The notes beneath the pieces are model-generated. The model did no database searches. It was not told where the DNA came from and was given only the letters and a program-made list of their open reading frames with translations. DNA of 6,023 bases, from positions 1 through 6,023 of the forward strand of contig CANIAI010000163.1 of assembly GCA_947465275.1 (NCBI GenBank). Reading direction: 5' to 3'. The position numbers and the translations under genes were made by a program. Of the stretch, positions 1-6,008 are shown one piece after another. Each line of letters begins with the position of its first letter. Within the stretch, counting starts at the first letter, position 1. Origin of the DNA: Acidobacteriota bacterium (GTDB lineage Bacteria > Acidobacteriota > Vicinamibacteria > Vicinamibacterales > UBA2999).

Positions 1-1
1 C

Positions 2-652
2 ACCGCCGCGCTCGCGCAGGCGGTCGGCCGCGGCCGGCGGTCCGCCGTTGGCACCTGGACCTTCGCCGGCGGCGGGCTCGTGGTCGAGGGGGGACGGCGC
101 CCGGATCAGGACGGGCCGGGTCCGCTGCTCGCCCGATTGCCGTTTCCACCCGACTGGCGCGTGGTGATGGCCATCCCGACCGGGCCCGCCGCGGGTGGCG
201 GCATCAGCGGCCCCCATGAAGAGGCCGCCTTCGCGGACCTGCCGGTGCCGGCCGAGGACGAGGTGCACCGTGTCTCGCACCTGGCCCTGCTCGCGCTGCT
301 GCCGGCGGTGGCGGATGGCGACCTCGCCGCGTTCGGCTCCGCGCTGACGCGCATCCAGGAGATCACCGGCGGCTGGTTCGCCGAGGCGCAGGGCGGACCG
401 TTCGCGGCCGGCCCGAGCGCCGACCTCGTCCGCCACATGCACGAGTGGCGGGTGCCTGGTATCGGCCAGAGCTCATGGGGACCAACGGTCTACGGCATCA
501 CCAGCGGCGCCGACGCGGCCCGCGCGCTCGCCGACCGCCTGCGTGCGGCACTCGACAGGCTCGGCGGCGGCCTCGTGCACGAGGGCGCCTTCCCGCTCGC
601 CGGGTCCCGCACCTGGGTCACCTCGGACACGAATGTCTTGTCGCGCCCTTGA
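2..652 (+). CDS. Beta-ribofuranosylaminobenzene 5'-phosphate (beta-RFAP) synthase, C-terminal part, truncated by window edge
   Basis: The frame is open from the first complete codon at 2 to the TGA at 650-652 and gives 216 residues; the N-terminal part lies upstream. A GTG at 80 is not the start, because conserved sequence continues before it: GRGRRSAVG at 26-52 and GGGLVVEGG at 68-94 match the family pattern GRG.RS.IG...F..GGL..DGG. Further on come SGPHEEAAF, a segment rich in LLPA and FG, and the hallmark GIGQSSWGPTVYG at 458-496. Beta-RFAP synthase (EC 2.4.2.54) belongs to the GHMP-kinase superfamily and condenses PRPP with a hydroxy- or aminobenzoate, releasing CO2 and pyrophosphate, as the first committed step to the pterin-linked arm of tetrahydromethanopterin. 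It acts in the cytoplasm. The family is usually about 310-340 residues, so around 100 are missing, including the ATP-like GHMP loop. In bacteria it normally serves H4MPT-linked formaldehyde oxidation. The family assignment is strong; the exact benzoate substrate cannot be read from the sequence. Confidence 0.88.
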   Translation, partial: TAALAQAVGRGRRSAVGTWTFAGGGLVVEGGRRPDQDGPGPLLARLPFPPDWRVVMAIPTGPAAGGGISGPHEEAAFADLPVPAEDEVHRVSHLALLALLPAVADGDLAAFGSALTRIQEITGGWFAEAQGGPFAAGPSADLVRHMHEWRVPGIGQSSWGPTVYGITSGADAARALADRLRAALDRLGGGLVHEGAFPLAGSRTWVTSDTNVLSRP

Positions 653-666
653 GGGCGACTGATAAT
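638..666 (+). promoter_or_regulatory. Putative sigma70-type promoter for the M20 peptidase, possibly leaderless
   Basis: TTGTCG at 638-643 (4 of 6 matches to TTGACA) is followed after exactly 17 nt by GATAAT at 661-666 (5 of 6 matches to TATAAT). This is one of the few AT-containing spots in a very GC-rich region. The -10 ends 7 nt before the ATG at 674, so the predicted transcription start would fall on or next to the start codon, giving an mRNA with no leader. That would explain why no well-placed Shine-Dalgarno is seen before the ATG; the nearest purine run, GAGGG at 651-655, is 18 nt away. The promoter overlaps the end of the upstream synthase gene. It is inferred from motif and spacing only. 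Confidence 0.5.
644..657. promoter_or_regulatory. 14-nt palindrome in the promoter spacer, possible operator or small hairpin
   Basis: CGCCCT-TG-AGGGCG is a perfect 6+6 inverted repeat around a 2-nt centre. It spans the stop codon of the synthase gene and lies wholly between the candidate -35 and -10 boxes. As DNA this is where a dimeric repressor would block RNA polymerase. As RNA it would form a 5-bp stem with a TTGA loop, but no run of T follows, so it is unlikely to be an intrinsic terminator. A 12-of-14 palindrome can occur by chance in GC-rich DNA, so the function is only suggested. Confidence 0.3.
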
Positions 667-673
667 CGCCGGC

Positions 674-2002
674 ATGTACCTCCAGCCGAGTCGGCCTCGT
701 CTTCGCCCGCGTGTCGCTCGTGGCGTCTCGCGCAGCCTGCTCCTCCTCGGCCTCTCAGCGACGCTCGGCGTCGCCCCTGCGTCCGCACAGACCAACGAGG
801 CGATCCGAGCGCAGGCCACGCGTGAACGCCAGCCGATGCTCGACACGATGCGCGATCTCGTCGAGATCGAGTCGGGCAGCGCTGACGCCGAAGGACTCAC
901 CCGCATCTCGGAACTCATCGCGCAGCGGCTGCGGGCACTCGGCGGCACCGTCCAGTTCGTCGAGCCACCCGCCGACCACCCGCGCTTCGAAAACGCGCCC
1001 GCGCGTATCGGGCGCATGGTGCAGGCGCGCTTCACCGGCACCGGCACGCGGAAGATCCTGCTGCTGGCCCACATGGACACGGTCTATACGCGCGGCGCGA
1101 TCGCCCAGCAGCCGTTCCGCATTGACGGCGACCGCGCCTACGGCCTGGGCATCGCCGACGACAAGCACGGGGTGGCGCTCATCCTCCACACGCTCGCGAC
1201 GCTGAAGGCCTTGAACGTCACGAATTACGGACAGCTCACCGTCCTCATCAACGCCGACGAAGAGGTCAGTTCCCCCGGGTCGAGATCGGTGATCTCACGG
1301 GTCGCCGCCGAGCACGACGTGGTGTTCTCGTGCGAGGGGGGCGGCCAGAACGATCGCGTCAGCCTCACCACCGCCGGTACCGGCGCCCTGCAGCTCCACG
1401 TGAAGGGACGTGCCTCGCACGCGGGCAATGCGCCCGACGCGGGTCGCAATGCCGTGTACGAGCTGATGCATCAGGTGATGCGCACGCGCGACCTGTCGGA
1501 CCCCGCGACCGGGGTGAAGATGAACTGGACCATCGTCGAGGGCGGCACCGCGCGTAACGTGATTCCGGCCGACGCGACGGCGACCGCCGACGTCCGCGTG
1601 CTGCGCGTCGAGGATTACGACCGGCTCGAGCAGGCGGTGCGCGAACGGATGCGCGACCGGCTCATCCCGGACACCGAGGTCTCGGTGGTGCTCGAGCGAA
1701 CCCGGCCGCCGTTGCCGCTGCGTGAGCAGTCGCTGCGCGTCGCGGCACAGGCGCGGCAGCTGTACGCCGAGATCGGGCGCACGCTCACGGTCGAGGACCA
1801 GCCGTCCGGCGGCGGCACCGACGCGGCGTTCGCCGCGCTCCAGACGCAGGCACCCGTCATCGAGGGCATGGGGCTGCTCGGCGCCGGCAGCCACAGCAAC
1901 GACCGTGAATTCGTGAACATCTCCTCCATCGAGCCGCGACTCTACCTGCTGACGCGGCTGATCACCGGCATCGCCCAGGGACGCGTCGTCCTCGGCAACT
2001 GA
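674..2002 (+). CDS. Exported M20-family metallopeptidase, carboxypeptidase G2-like (glutamate carboxypeptidase)
   Basis: A 442-residue zinc peptidase of family M20. It opens with a basic stretch, a hydrophobic core SLLLLGLSATLGV (21-33) and a probable signal-peptidase site after APASA (A38), so it is likely secreted or periplasmic. The di-zinc and catalytic residues are all present in order: H133 and D135 in LLAHMDTVY, bridging D162 in YGLGIADDK, catalytic E196 and metal ligand E197 in NADEE, E221 in FSCEGG, and H407 in GAGSHSND. The lid or dimerisation domain carries ASHAGNAPDAGRNA (247-260), NVIPA and ADVR; GGGTDAAF is at 379-386. These match carboxypeptidase G2 (415 residues), which removes C-terminal glutamate from folates, segment by segment. 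The true substrate may be another acyl- or peptidyl-amino acid. ATG at 674 is the only start that keeps the signal peptide; it lacks a good Shine-Dalgarno. The MatC-type permease follows after 18 nt, suggesting an operon in which the released product is imported. The active site looks intact. Confidence 0.9.
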   Translation: MYLQPSRPRLRPRVARGVSRSLLLLGLSATLGVAPASAQTNEAIRAQATRERQPMLDTMRDLVEIESGSADAEGLTRISELIAQRLRALGGTVQFVEPPADHPRFENAPARIGRMVQARFTGTGTRKILLLAHMDTVYTRGAIAQQPFRIDGDRAYGLGIADDKHGVALILHTLATLKALNVTNYGQLTVLINADEEVSSPGSRSVISRVAAEHDVVFSCEGGGQNDRVSLTTAGTGALQLHVKGRASHAGNAPDAGRNAVYELMHQVMRTRDLSDPATGVKMNWTIVEGGTARNVIPADATATADVRVLRVEDYDRLEQAVRERMRDRLIPDTEVSVVLERTRPPLPLREQSLRVAAQARQLYAEIGRTLTVEDQPSGGGTDAAFAALQTQAPVIEGMGLLGAGSHSNDREFVNISSIEPRLYLLTRLITGIAQGRVVLGN

Positions 2003-2006
2003 CCCC

Positions 2007-2011
2007 AGAGG
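2007..2011 (+). promoter_or_regulatory. Ribosome binding site supporting the GTG start of the permease
   Basis: AGAGG lies 9 nt before the GTG at 2021 and 4 nt after the peptidase stop codon. It supports GTG 2021 as the start and translation of the permease from a shared mRNA with the peptidase. Confidence 0.55.
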
Positions 2012-2020
2012 TTACCCATC

Positions 2021-3352
2021 GTGTCGCTCGCTGCCCTCTCGCTCGCTGCCCTCGTCCTCGCGATGGTCCTGAGCTGCATCTCGACGGTGCACGTCGGGTT
2101 CCTCTCGATCGCGCTGGCGTGGGTCGTCGGCGTCTACTTCGGTGGGATGAAGGCTGACCAGGTGGTCGCCGGCTTCCCATCCGGGCTGTTCCTGACCCTG
2201 GTCGGCGTCACCCTCCTCTTCTCGCAGGCGCAGGCCAACGGCACGCTGGAACGGGTCGCGCAGCGCACGGTTCGGCTCTGCCGCGGGCAGCGCGGCATCA
2301 TCCCGATCGCCTTCTTCATCCTCACGGCGTTCCTCTCGGCGATCGGACCGGGCAACATCGCGTCGACGGCGATCATGGCGCCGATGGGGATGGCGGCCGC
2401 GGGGCGTTACGGCATCCCCGCGTTCCTGATGGCGATCATGATCGCCAACGGGGCCAGCGCCGGTTCCGTGTCGCCGCTGGCGCCGACCGGTGTCGTGGTG
2501 AACGGGATCGTCGCGCGACTCGGCCTCCCCGACGCGCACTGGAGCATCTTCCTGAACAATCTCGCCGCCCACGCCGTGGTGGCGATCGTCGGCTACCTGC
2601 TGCTCGGCGGCTGGCGGCTGATCGTCAACCGGGCGCCGGCCGCGCAGGTGGCGGTGGCTGGCGCGGGGGCCGGGGGTGCGTCCCGTGCAGGCGGCGCGGG
2701 CGTGCCGGCCGGTGCGGCGGGAGCCGCCGGGAGTGTGGTCGACGCGGGCGAGGGTCCGCTCGACTGGCGTCAGTGGCTGACGCTCGGCCTCATCACCGCG
2801 CTGGTGCTCGGGGTGATCTTCCTCAACGTGAACGTCGGCTTCGGCGCCATCGGCGCCGCGATGATCCTGACGCTGGCCAAGGCCGCCGACGACAAGGCGG
2901 CCGCGAAGGCGATGCCGTGGGGCGTCATCATGCTGGTCTGCGGCGTGACGGTGCTCGTCTCGATTCTCGAGAAGACGGGCGGGATGACGCTCTTCGCGAC
3001 GCTGCTCGCGAAGGTCGCGACGCCGCTCACCGCCCCGGCGGTCACCGCCTTCTTCACCGGCGCGGTGTCGATCTACAGCAGCACCACCGGTGTGGTGCTG
3101 CCGGCCTTCCTCCCGACCGTCCCGACGCTCATCGCGCAGATCGGCGGGTCGACCCCGATGGCCCTCATCTCGTCGATGACGGTGGGCGGCCACCTCGTCG
3201 ACGTCTCTCCGCTCTCGACGCTCGGCGCCCTCTGCCTCGCCGCCGCGCCGGCGGGTACCGACACGCGGCGGCTGTTCAACCAGCTGCTCGCGTGGGGGAT
3301 GTCGATGACCGTGGTCGGCGCGCTCGTCTCCTGGCTCCTGTTCGGCCTCTGA
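2021..3352 (+). CDS. MatC_N-type permease of the IT superfamily (SLC13-like), putative dicarboxylate/anion carrier
   Basis: A 443-residue, very hydrophobic inner-membrane protein starting at a GTG with AGAGG 9 nt upstream. The N-terminal half (about 1-205) resembles the N-terminal domain of the malonate/dicarboxylate carrier MatC. It has an early helix pair with GVYFGGMKADQVVAGFP (37-53), a re-entrant-type motif SAIGPGNIAST (106-116) and VSPLAPTG (150-157). The C-terminal half (about 248-443) repeats the plan with YSSTTGVVLPAF (352-363) and VSPLST (395-400), as expected for an IT-superfamily carrier with two inverted repeats, each supplying a substrate- and sodium-binding loop. The halves are joined by an Ala/Gly-rich linker (about 206-245), presumably a cytoplasmic loop. 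The family moves dicarboxylates and related anions, usually with sodium or protons. The substrate here is not known. Its position behind a glutamate-carboxypeptidase-like enzyme suggests uptake of a hydrolysis product such as an amino-dicarboxylate, which is inference. Confidence 0.8.
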   Translation: MSLAALSLAALVLAMVLSCISTVHVGFLSIALAWVVGVYFGGMKADQVVAGFPSGLFLTLVGVTLLFSQAQANGTLERVAQRTVRLCRGQRGIIPIAFFILTAFLSAIGPGNIASTAIMAPMGMAAAGRYGIPAFLMAIMIANGASAGSVSPLAPTGVVVNGIVARLGLPDAHWSIFLNNLAAHAVVAIVGYLLLGGWRLIVNRAPAAQVAVAGAGAGGASRAGGAGVPAGAAGAAGSVVDAGEGPLDWRQWLTLGLITALVLGVIFLNVNVGFGAIGAAMILTLAKAADDKAAAKAMPWGVIMLVCGVTVLVSILEKTGGMTLFATLLAKVATPLTAPAVTAFFTGAVSIYSSTTGVVLPAFLPTVPTLIAQIGGSTPMALISSMTVGGHLVDVSPLSTLGALCLAAAPAGTDTRRLFNQLLAWGMSMTVVGALVSWLLFGL

Positions 3353-3396
3353 GCGCCGCCGGCCACGACCGGTTACGACCGCGTCAGCGCGGCGCG
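3353..3396. terminator. Short convergent intergenic region with a long-loop inverted repeat, weak candidate bidirectional terminator
   Basis: GCGCCGC at 3353-3359 pairs perfectly with GCGGCGC at 3389-3395, making a 7-bp all-GC stem with a 29-nt loop, exactly filling the gap between the permease and lipoprotein stop codons. The loop holds a direct repeat ACGACCG (3365-3371 and 3375-3381). There is no T tract on either strand, so this is not a classical intrinsic terminator. It is noted because convergent genes need transcription to end here in both directions. Confidence 0.25.
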
Positions 3397-3993
3397 CTAC
3401 TGCAGGCTGGACGGCAGCTCGACGCCGACGCGACCGGCCAGGTCGCGCGCCATCGCCAGGTGCTGCTGCAGGTCGGGCAGCACCTCCCGGGTGTACTGCT
3501 GCAGGCCGTTGCTGGCGGCGTTGCTCCCCTGGCTGCGCATCCGCGCGATGATCGACTGGTGCAGCTGGATGATCGCCGGCACGAACGCCCGGTCGAACCC
3601 GCTGCCCGAGAGCCGGTACAGGCGGTCGTAGGTCGCCTGCGCGTCGCCCATCGACCGGGTGCTGCCCACGGTGTCGCCGGTCGCCTGCATCAGCTGGTCG
3701 GTCGCGGTTCGGTGCGTCTGCGCGAGCTGCGCGCCGAAGAATTTCACCTCCTGGGTGTCGCCATTCTGGGCGGCGAGGCCGCCAAGCGCCACCAGGGCAC
3801 TGTTCATCTGCGCCGCCCAGTTCGCGAAAGTCGCGTCGGCATCGGTCAGCACGCCGCTGCCGGTGCTGTCAGCCAAGCTGAAGCGCGAACCCGATCCGTT
3901 CAGGCCGGACGGCGACACCGGCGTCCCGCCGCCACACGCCGCGAGTCCCGTGCTGACCACCACCGCTGCCACTGCCGAAGCCAGTCGTCTCAT
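3397..3993 (-). CDS. DUF4142-domain lipoprotein
   Basis: Minus-strand gene of 198 residues. The start at 3993 is chosen because GGAGGG lies 6 nt upstream and because it puts MRRLASAVAAVVVSTGLAAC at the N-terminus: two arginines, a hydrophobic core and a lipobox LAAC with C20 as the lipidation site. The +2 residue is Gly, so outer-membrane sorting is likely in a Gram-negative. A Gly/Ser/Pro-rich tether (21-50) leads to a helical domain matching the DUF4142 pattern: FANWAAQMNSALVALGGLAA (56-75), EVKFFGAQLAQTH (82-94), FDRAFV (133-138), QLHQSIIARM (143-152) and VLPDLQQHLAMARDL (171-185). DUF4142 proteins have a ferritin-like four-helix arrangement with spaced histidines (here H94, H145, H178), but their biochemical role is not established. 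An in-frame ATG at 4017 would add eight residues and has no ribosome site. The gene is convergent with the permease and divergent from the potassium transporter. Confidence 0.82.
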   Translation of the reverse strand: MRRLASAVAAVVVSTGLAACGGGTPVSPSGLNGSGSRFSLADSTGSGVLTDADATFANWAAQMNSALVALGGLAAQNGDTQEVKFFGAQLAQTHRTATDQLMQATGDTVGSTRSMGDAQATYDRLYRLSGSGFDRAFVPAIIQLHQSIIARMRSQGSNAASNGLQQYTREVLPDLQQHLAMARDLAGRVGVELPSSLQ

Positions 3994-3999
3994 GTAAGT

Positions 4000-4005
4000 C
4001 CCTCC
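4000..4005 (-). promoter_or_regulatory. Shine-Dalgarno site deciding the lipoprotein start
   Basis: On the minus strand GGAGGG precedes the ATG at 3993 by 6 nt. This is the strongest ribosome binding site in the window and fixes the start of the DUF4142 lipoprotein, ruling against the longer frame that runs to 4128. Confidence 0.75.
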
Positions 4006-4097
4006 GGCCGGGGCCATATGCAACCTTTCATGCCAGATCCGGACGGTCGGGCTAGAAGCGCGGCGGGTACAATGCGGGGGCCGCCGCCTCCGGCCGG
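4001..4097 (+). repeat. 11-nt direct repeat bracketing the divergent promoter region
   Basis: CCTCCGGCCGG is present at 4001-4011 and again at 4087-4097, 86 nt apart start to start. Each copy contains CCGGCCGG, an 8-nt palindrome. The first copy overlaps the lipoprotein Shine-Dalgarno; the second lies 9 nt before the kup ATG. Paired sites like this could bind one regulator for both genes, but the sequence is simple and GC-only, so chance is plausible. Confidence 0.35.
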
Positions 4098-4106
4098 CTG
4101 TCGACC

Positions 4107-6008
4107 ATGACTGCAGAACCCTCGTCACACGGCACCCCTCACGGCACCCGGCTCTTCACCCTGTCACTCGCCGCGCTCGGCGTGGTCTACGGCGACATCG
4201 GCACGTCGCCGCTCTACGCGCTGCGCGAGTGCTTCCACGGCGAGCACGCGATCGCGGCGACGCGCGGCAACATCCTCGGCGTGCTGTCGCTCGTCTTCTG
4301 GGCGCTGCTCGTGGTCATCTCTGGGAAATACATCCGGTTCGTGCTGCGGGCCGACAACCAGGGCGAAGGCGGCATCCTCGCGCTGACGGCGCTGGCCACC
4401 CCCATCAAGGTCGTGAGCCGCACCGAACGCTGGCCGCTCGTGCTGCTGGGGATCTTCGGCGCCGCGCTGCTGTACGGGGACGGGATGATCACGCCGGCCA
4501 TCTCGGTGCTGAGCGCGGTCGAGGGCGTCCAGCTCGTCACCCCGGTGCTCAGCCCCTATGTGATCCCGGCGACGGTGGTGATCCTGGTCGGCCTGTTCGG
4601 CATCCAGAGCCGCGGCACGGAGCGGGTCGGCATGGTCTTCGGTCCGGTCACGTTCGTCTGGTTCGGGGTGCTCGCGCTGCTGGGCCTCGTGCAGATCGTG
4701 GCCCACCCGGCGGTGCTGGCCGCGGTCAACCCGATGTGGGCCGTGCGCTTCTTCCTCGAGAACGGCCTGAGCGGCTACCTGATTCTCGGCACGGTCGTAC
4801 TGGCGATCACCGGCGGCGAGTCGCTCTACGTCGACCTCGGGCACTTCGGACGGGCGCCCATCCGGGCCGCCTGGTTCACGGTGGTGCTGCCGGCGCTGGT
4901 CCTGAACTACTTCGGCCAGGGCGCGCTGCTCATCACCGACCCGTCGACGACGGAGAATCCGTTCTACCTCATGGCGCCGGGCTGGGCCCTGATGCCGCTC
5001 GTCGCCCTGGCGACCTGCGCCACCATCATCGCGTCGCAGGCCGTCATCTCGGGCGCCTTCTCGATCACCAAGCAGGCGGTGCAGCTCGGGTTCCTGCCGC
5101 GCCTCACCATGGCGCACACCTCGTCCACCGAGTCGGGGCAGATCTACATGCCCGCGGTGAACTGGGCGCTGCTGGTCGCGTGCATCCTGCTGGTCTTCGG
5201 GTTCAAGTCGTCGTCGAACCTGGCCGCCGCGTACGGCATCGCGGTCATCTCGACGATGACGATCACGTCGACGATGTTCCTCATCGTGACGTACGAGAAG
5301 TGGGGCTGGAGCGCGCCGAAGGTGGCCGCGATCGTCGGGCTGTTCCTGGCGGTCGACATCGCCTTCCTCGGCGCGAACCTCGCGAAGATTCCGCACGGCG
5401 GCTGGTTCCCGCTCGTCGTCGCGCTCGGCATCTTCACGCTCATGACCACCTGGAAGCGCGGCCGGCGGGCGCTCGCGGGCCTGCTGCTGTCGAGCGCCCC
5501 GCCGCTCGAGGACCTGCTGAACCGTGTGACGACCAACCCGCCCGTGCGGGTGCCCGGCACCGCGGTCTTCATGAGCGGCAGTTCCTCGGGCACGCCGCCG
5601 GCGCTCACGCACAACCTGAAGCACAACCACGTACTGCACGAACGGGTGGTGCTGCTGACCGCCAAGACCATCCAGGCCCCGCGCGTCGAAGACCCGGCCG
5701 ACCGCGTCGAGATCGAGGAGATTCGCCACGGCTTCTGGCGGGTCACGGTGAACTTCGGCTTCATGGAGGAGCCGGACGTGCCGGCCGCCTTCAAGACGCT
5801 CAACGACCCGCGCCTGCCGCTCGACCCCCAGCAGGTGACCTTCTTCCTGGGACGCGAGACGCTGATCCCGAACAGCCAGGTCCACAACATGGCGCTGTGG
5901 CGCGAGAAGCTGTTCGTGACGATGTCGCGGAACGCGATGACGGCGACCAACTACTTCCGGTTGCCGCCCGACCGCGTGGTGGAACTCGGCGCCCAGCTCG
6001 AGTTCTGA
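4107..6008 (+). CDS. kup: Kup (TrkD) family low-affinity potassium transporter
   Basis: A complete 633-residue KUP/HAK/KT protein; E. coli Kup is 622. The signature GVVYGDIGTSPLYALRE (25-41) holds the conserved D30. RADNQGEGGI (81-90), LYGDGMITPAISVLSAVEG (122-140) and ITGGESLYVDLGHFG (234-248) follow, all conserved in the transport core, with D125, E139 and E238 among the acidic positions. About twelve membrane segments extend to about residue 447. The cytosolic C-terminal domain then has LTHNLKHNHVLHERVVLLT (500-518) and the closing NYFRLPPDRVVELGAQLEF, very like E. coli. The family imports potassium with protons across the inner membrane, important under low pH or osmotic stress. ATG 4107 is the first start after an in-frame TAG at 4053 and gives a normal short N-terminus, but there is no clear Shine-Dalgarno. 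It is divergent from the DUF4142 lipoprotein. Only 15 nt follow the stop in this window, with no terminator visible. Confidence 0.97.
   Translation: MTAEPSSHGTPHGTRLFTLSLAALGVVYGDIGTSPLYALRECFHGEHAIAATRGNILGVLSLVFWALLVVISGKYIRFVLRADNQGEGGILALTALATPIKVVSRTERWPLVLLGIFGAALLYGDGMITPAISVLSAVEGVQLVTPVLSPYVIPATVVILVGLFGIQSRGTERVGMVFGPVTFVWFGVLALLGLVQIVAHPAVLAAVNPMWAVRFFLENGLSGYLILGTVVLAITGGESLYVDLGHFGRAPIRAAWFTVVLPALVLNYFGQGALLITDPSTTENPFYLMAPGWALMPLVALATCATIIASQAVISGAFSITKQAVQLGFLPRLTMAHTSSTESGQIYMPAVNWALLVACILLVFGFKSSSNLAAAYGIAVISTMTITSTMFLIVTYEKWGWSAPKVAAIVGLFLAVDIAFLGANLAKIPHGGWFPLVVALGIFTLMTTWKRGRRALAGLLLSSAPPLEDLLNRVTTNPPVRVPGTAVFMSGSSSGTPPALTHNLKHNHVLHERVVLLTAKTIQAPRVEDPADRVEIEEIRHGFWRVTVNFGFMEEPDVPAAFKTLNDPRLPLDPQQVTFFLGRETLIPNSQVHNMALWREKLFVTMSRNAMTATNYFRLPPDRVVELGAQLEF

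Larger units (their letters stand above)
3994..4106. promoter_or_regulatory. Divergent intergenic region between DUF4142 lipoprotein and kup
   Basis: 113 nt must hold the promoters of both divergent genes. The plus strand has a possible -10, TACAAT at 4068-4073 (5 of 6), which would give kup a leader of roughly 25 nt; no convincing -35 sits 16-18 nt upstream of it. No good minus-strand promoter is visible; CATATG at 4015-4020 is the only AT-rich hexamer near the lipoprotein start. An 11-nt direct repeat, CCTCCGGCCGG, occurs at 4001-4011 and 4087-4097, containing the 8-nt palindrome CCGGCCGG. The region is too short and too unstructured by eye for the large c-di-AMP (ydaO-type) riboswitch seen before some potassium transporter genes. 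Confidence 0.4.

Noticed and set aside
80..652. The GTG at 80 as the true start of the first gene
   Set aside because: Family-conserved sequence (GRGRRSAVG, then GGGL) is encoded upstream of it in the same frame, so the gene runs in from outside the window.
644..657. Intrinsic terminator after the synthase gene
   Set aside because: The hairpin is short and is not followed by a T run; it overlaps the coding end and a plausible promoter instead.
490..1080. Minus-strand open frame overlapping the synthase and peptidase genes
   Set aside because: It crosses two well-supported plus-strand genes, has no family resemblance, and its Ser/Arg-rich composition is typical of a shadow frame.
2012..3193. 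A 393-codon minus-strand open frame antisense to the permease
   Set aside because: It has the same R/H/D/E-rich shadow composition, no ribosome site and no recognisable domain.
3994..4106. c-di-AMP (ydaO-type) riboswitch before kup
   Set aside because: The space is too short once the lipoprotein control region is allowed for, and no matching set of stems is visible.
2773..4110. A 445-codon plus-strand open frame running over the end of the permease, the convergent gap and the antisense of the lipoprotein gene
   Set aside because: Its translation is low complexity, rich in R, A, D, G and H, with no domain or membrane pattern. It is out of frame with the permease and antisense to a gene with a lipobox and strong Shine-Dalgarno. 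Long chance frames are expected at this GC content.
3994..4128. N-terminal extension of the lipoprotein to 4128 or to the ATG at 4017
   Set aside because: The extension would overlap kup and place an arginine-rich segment before the signal peptide. The ATG at 3993 has GGAGGG 6 nt upstream and gives a standard lipoprotein signal.
4164..5885. A 573-codon minus-strand open frame antisense to kup
   Set aside because: The product is dominated by R, H, D, E and Q, as expected from reading the complement of a GC-rich membrane protein gene. The plus strand encodes an unmistakable full-length Kup.
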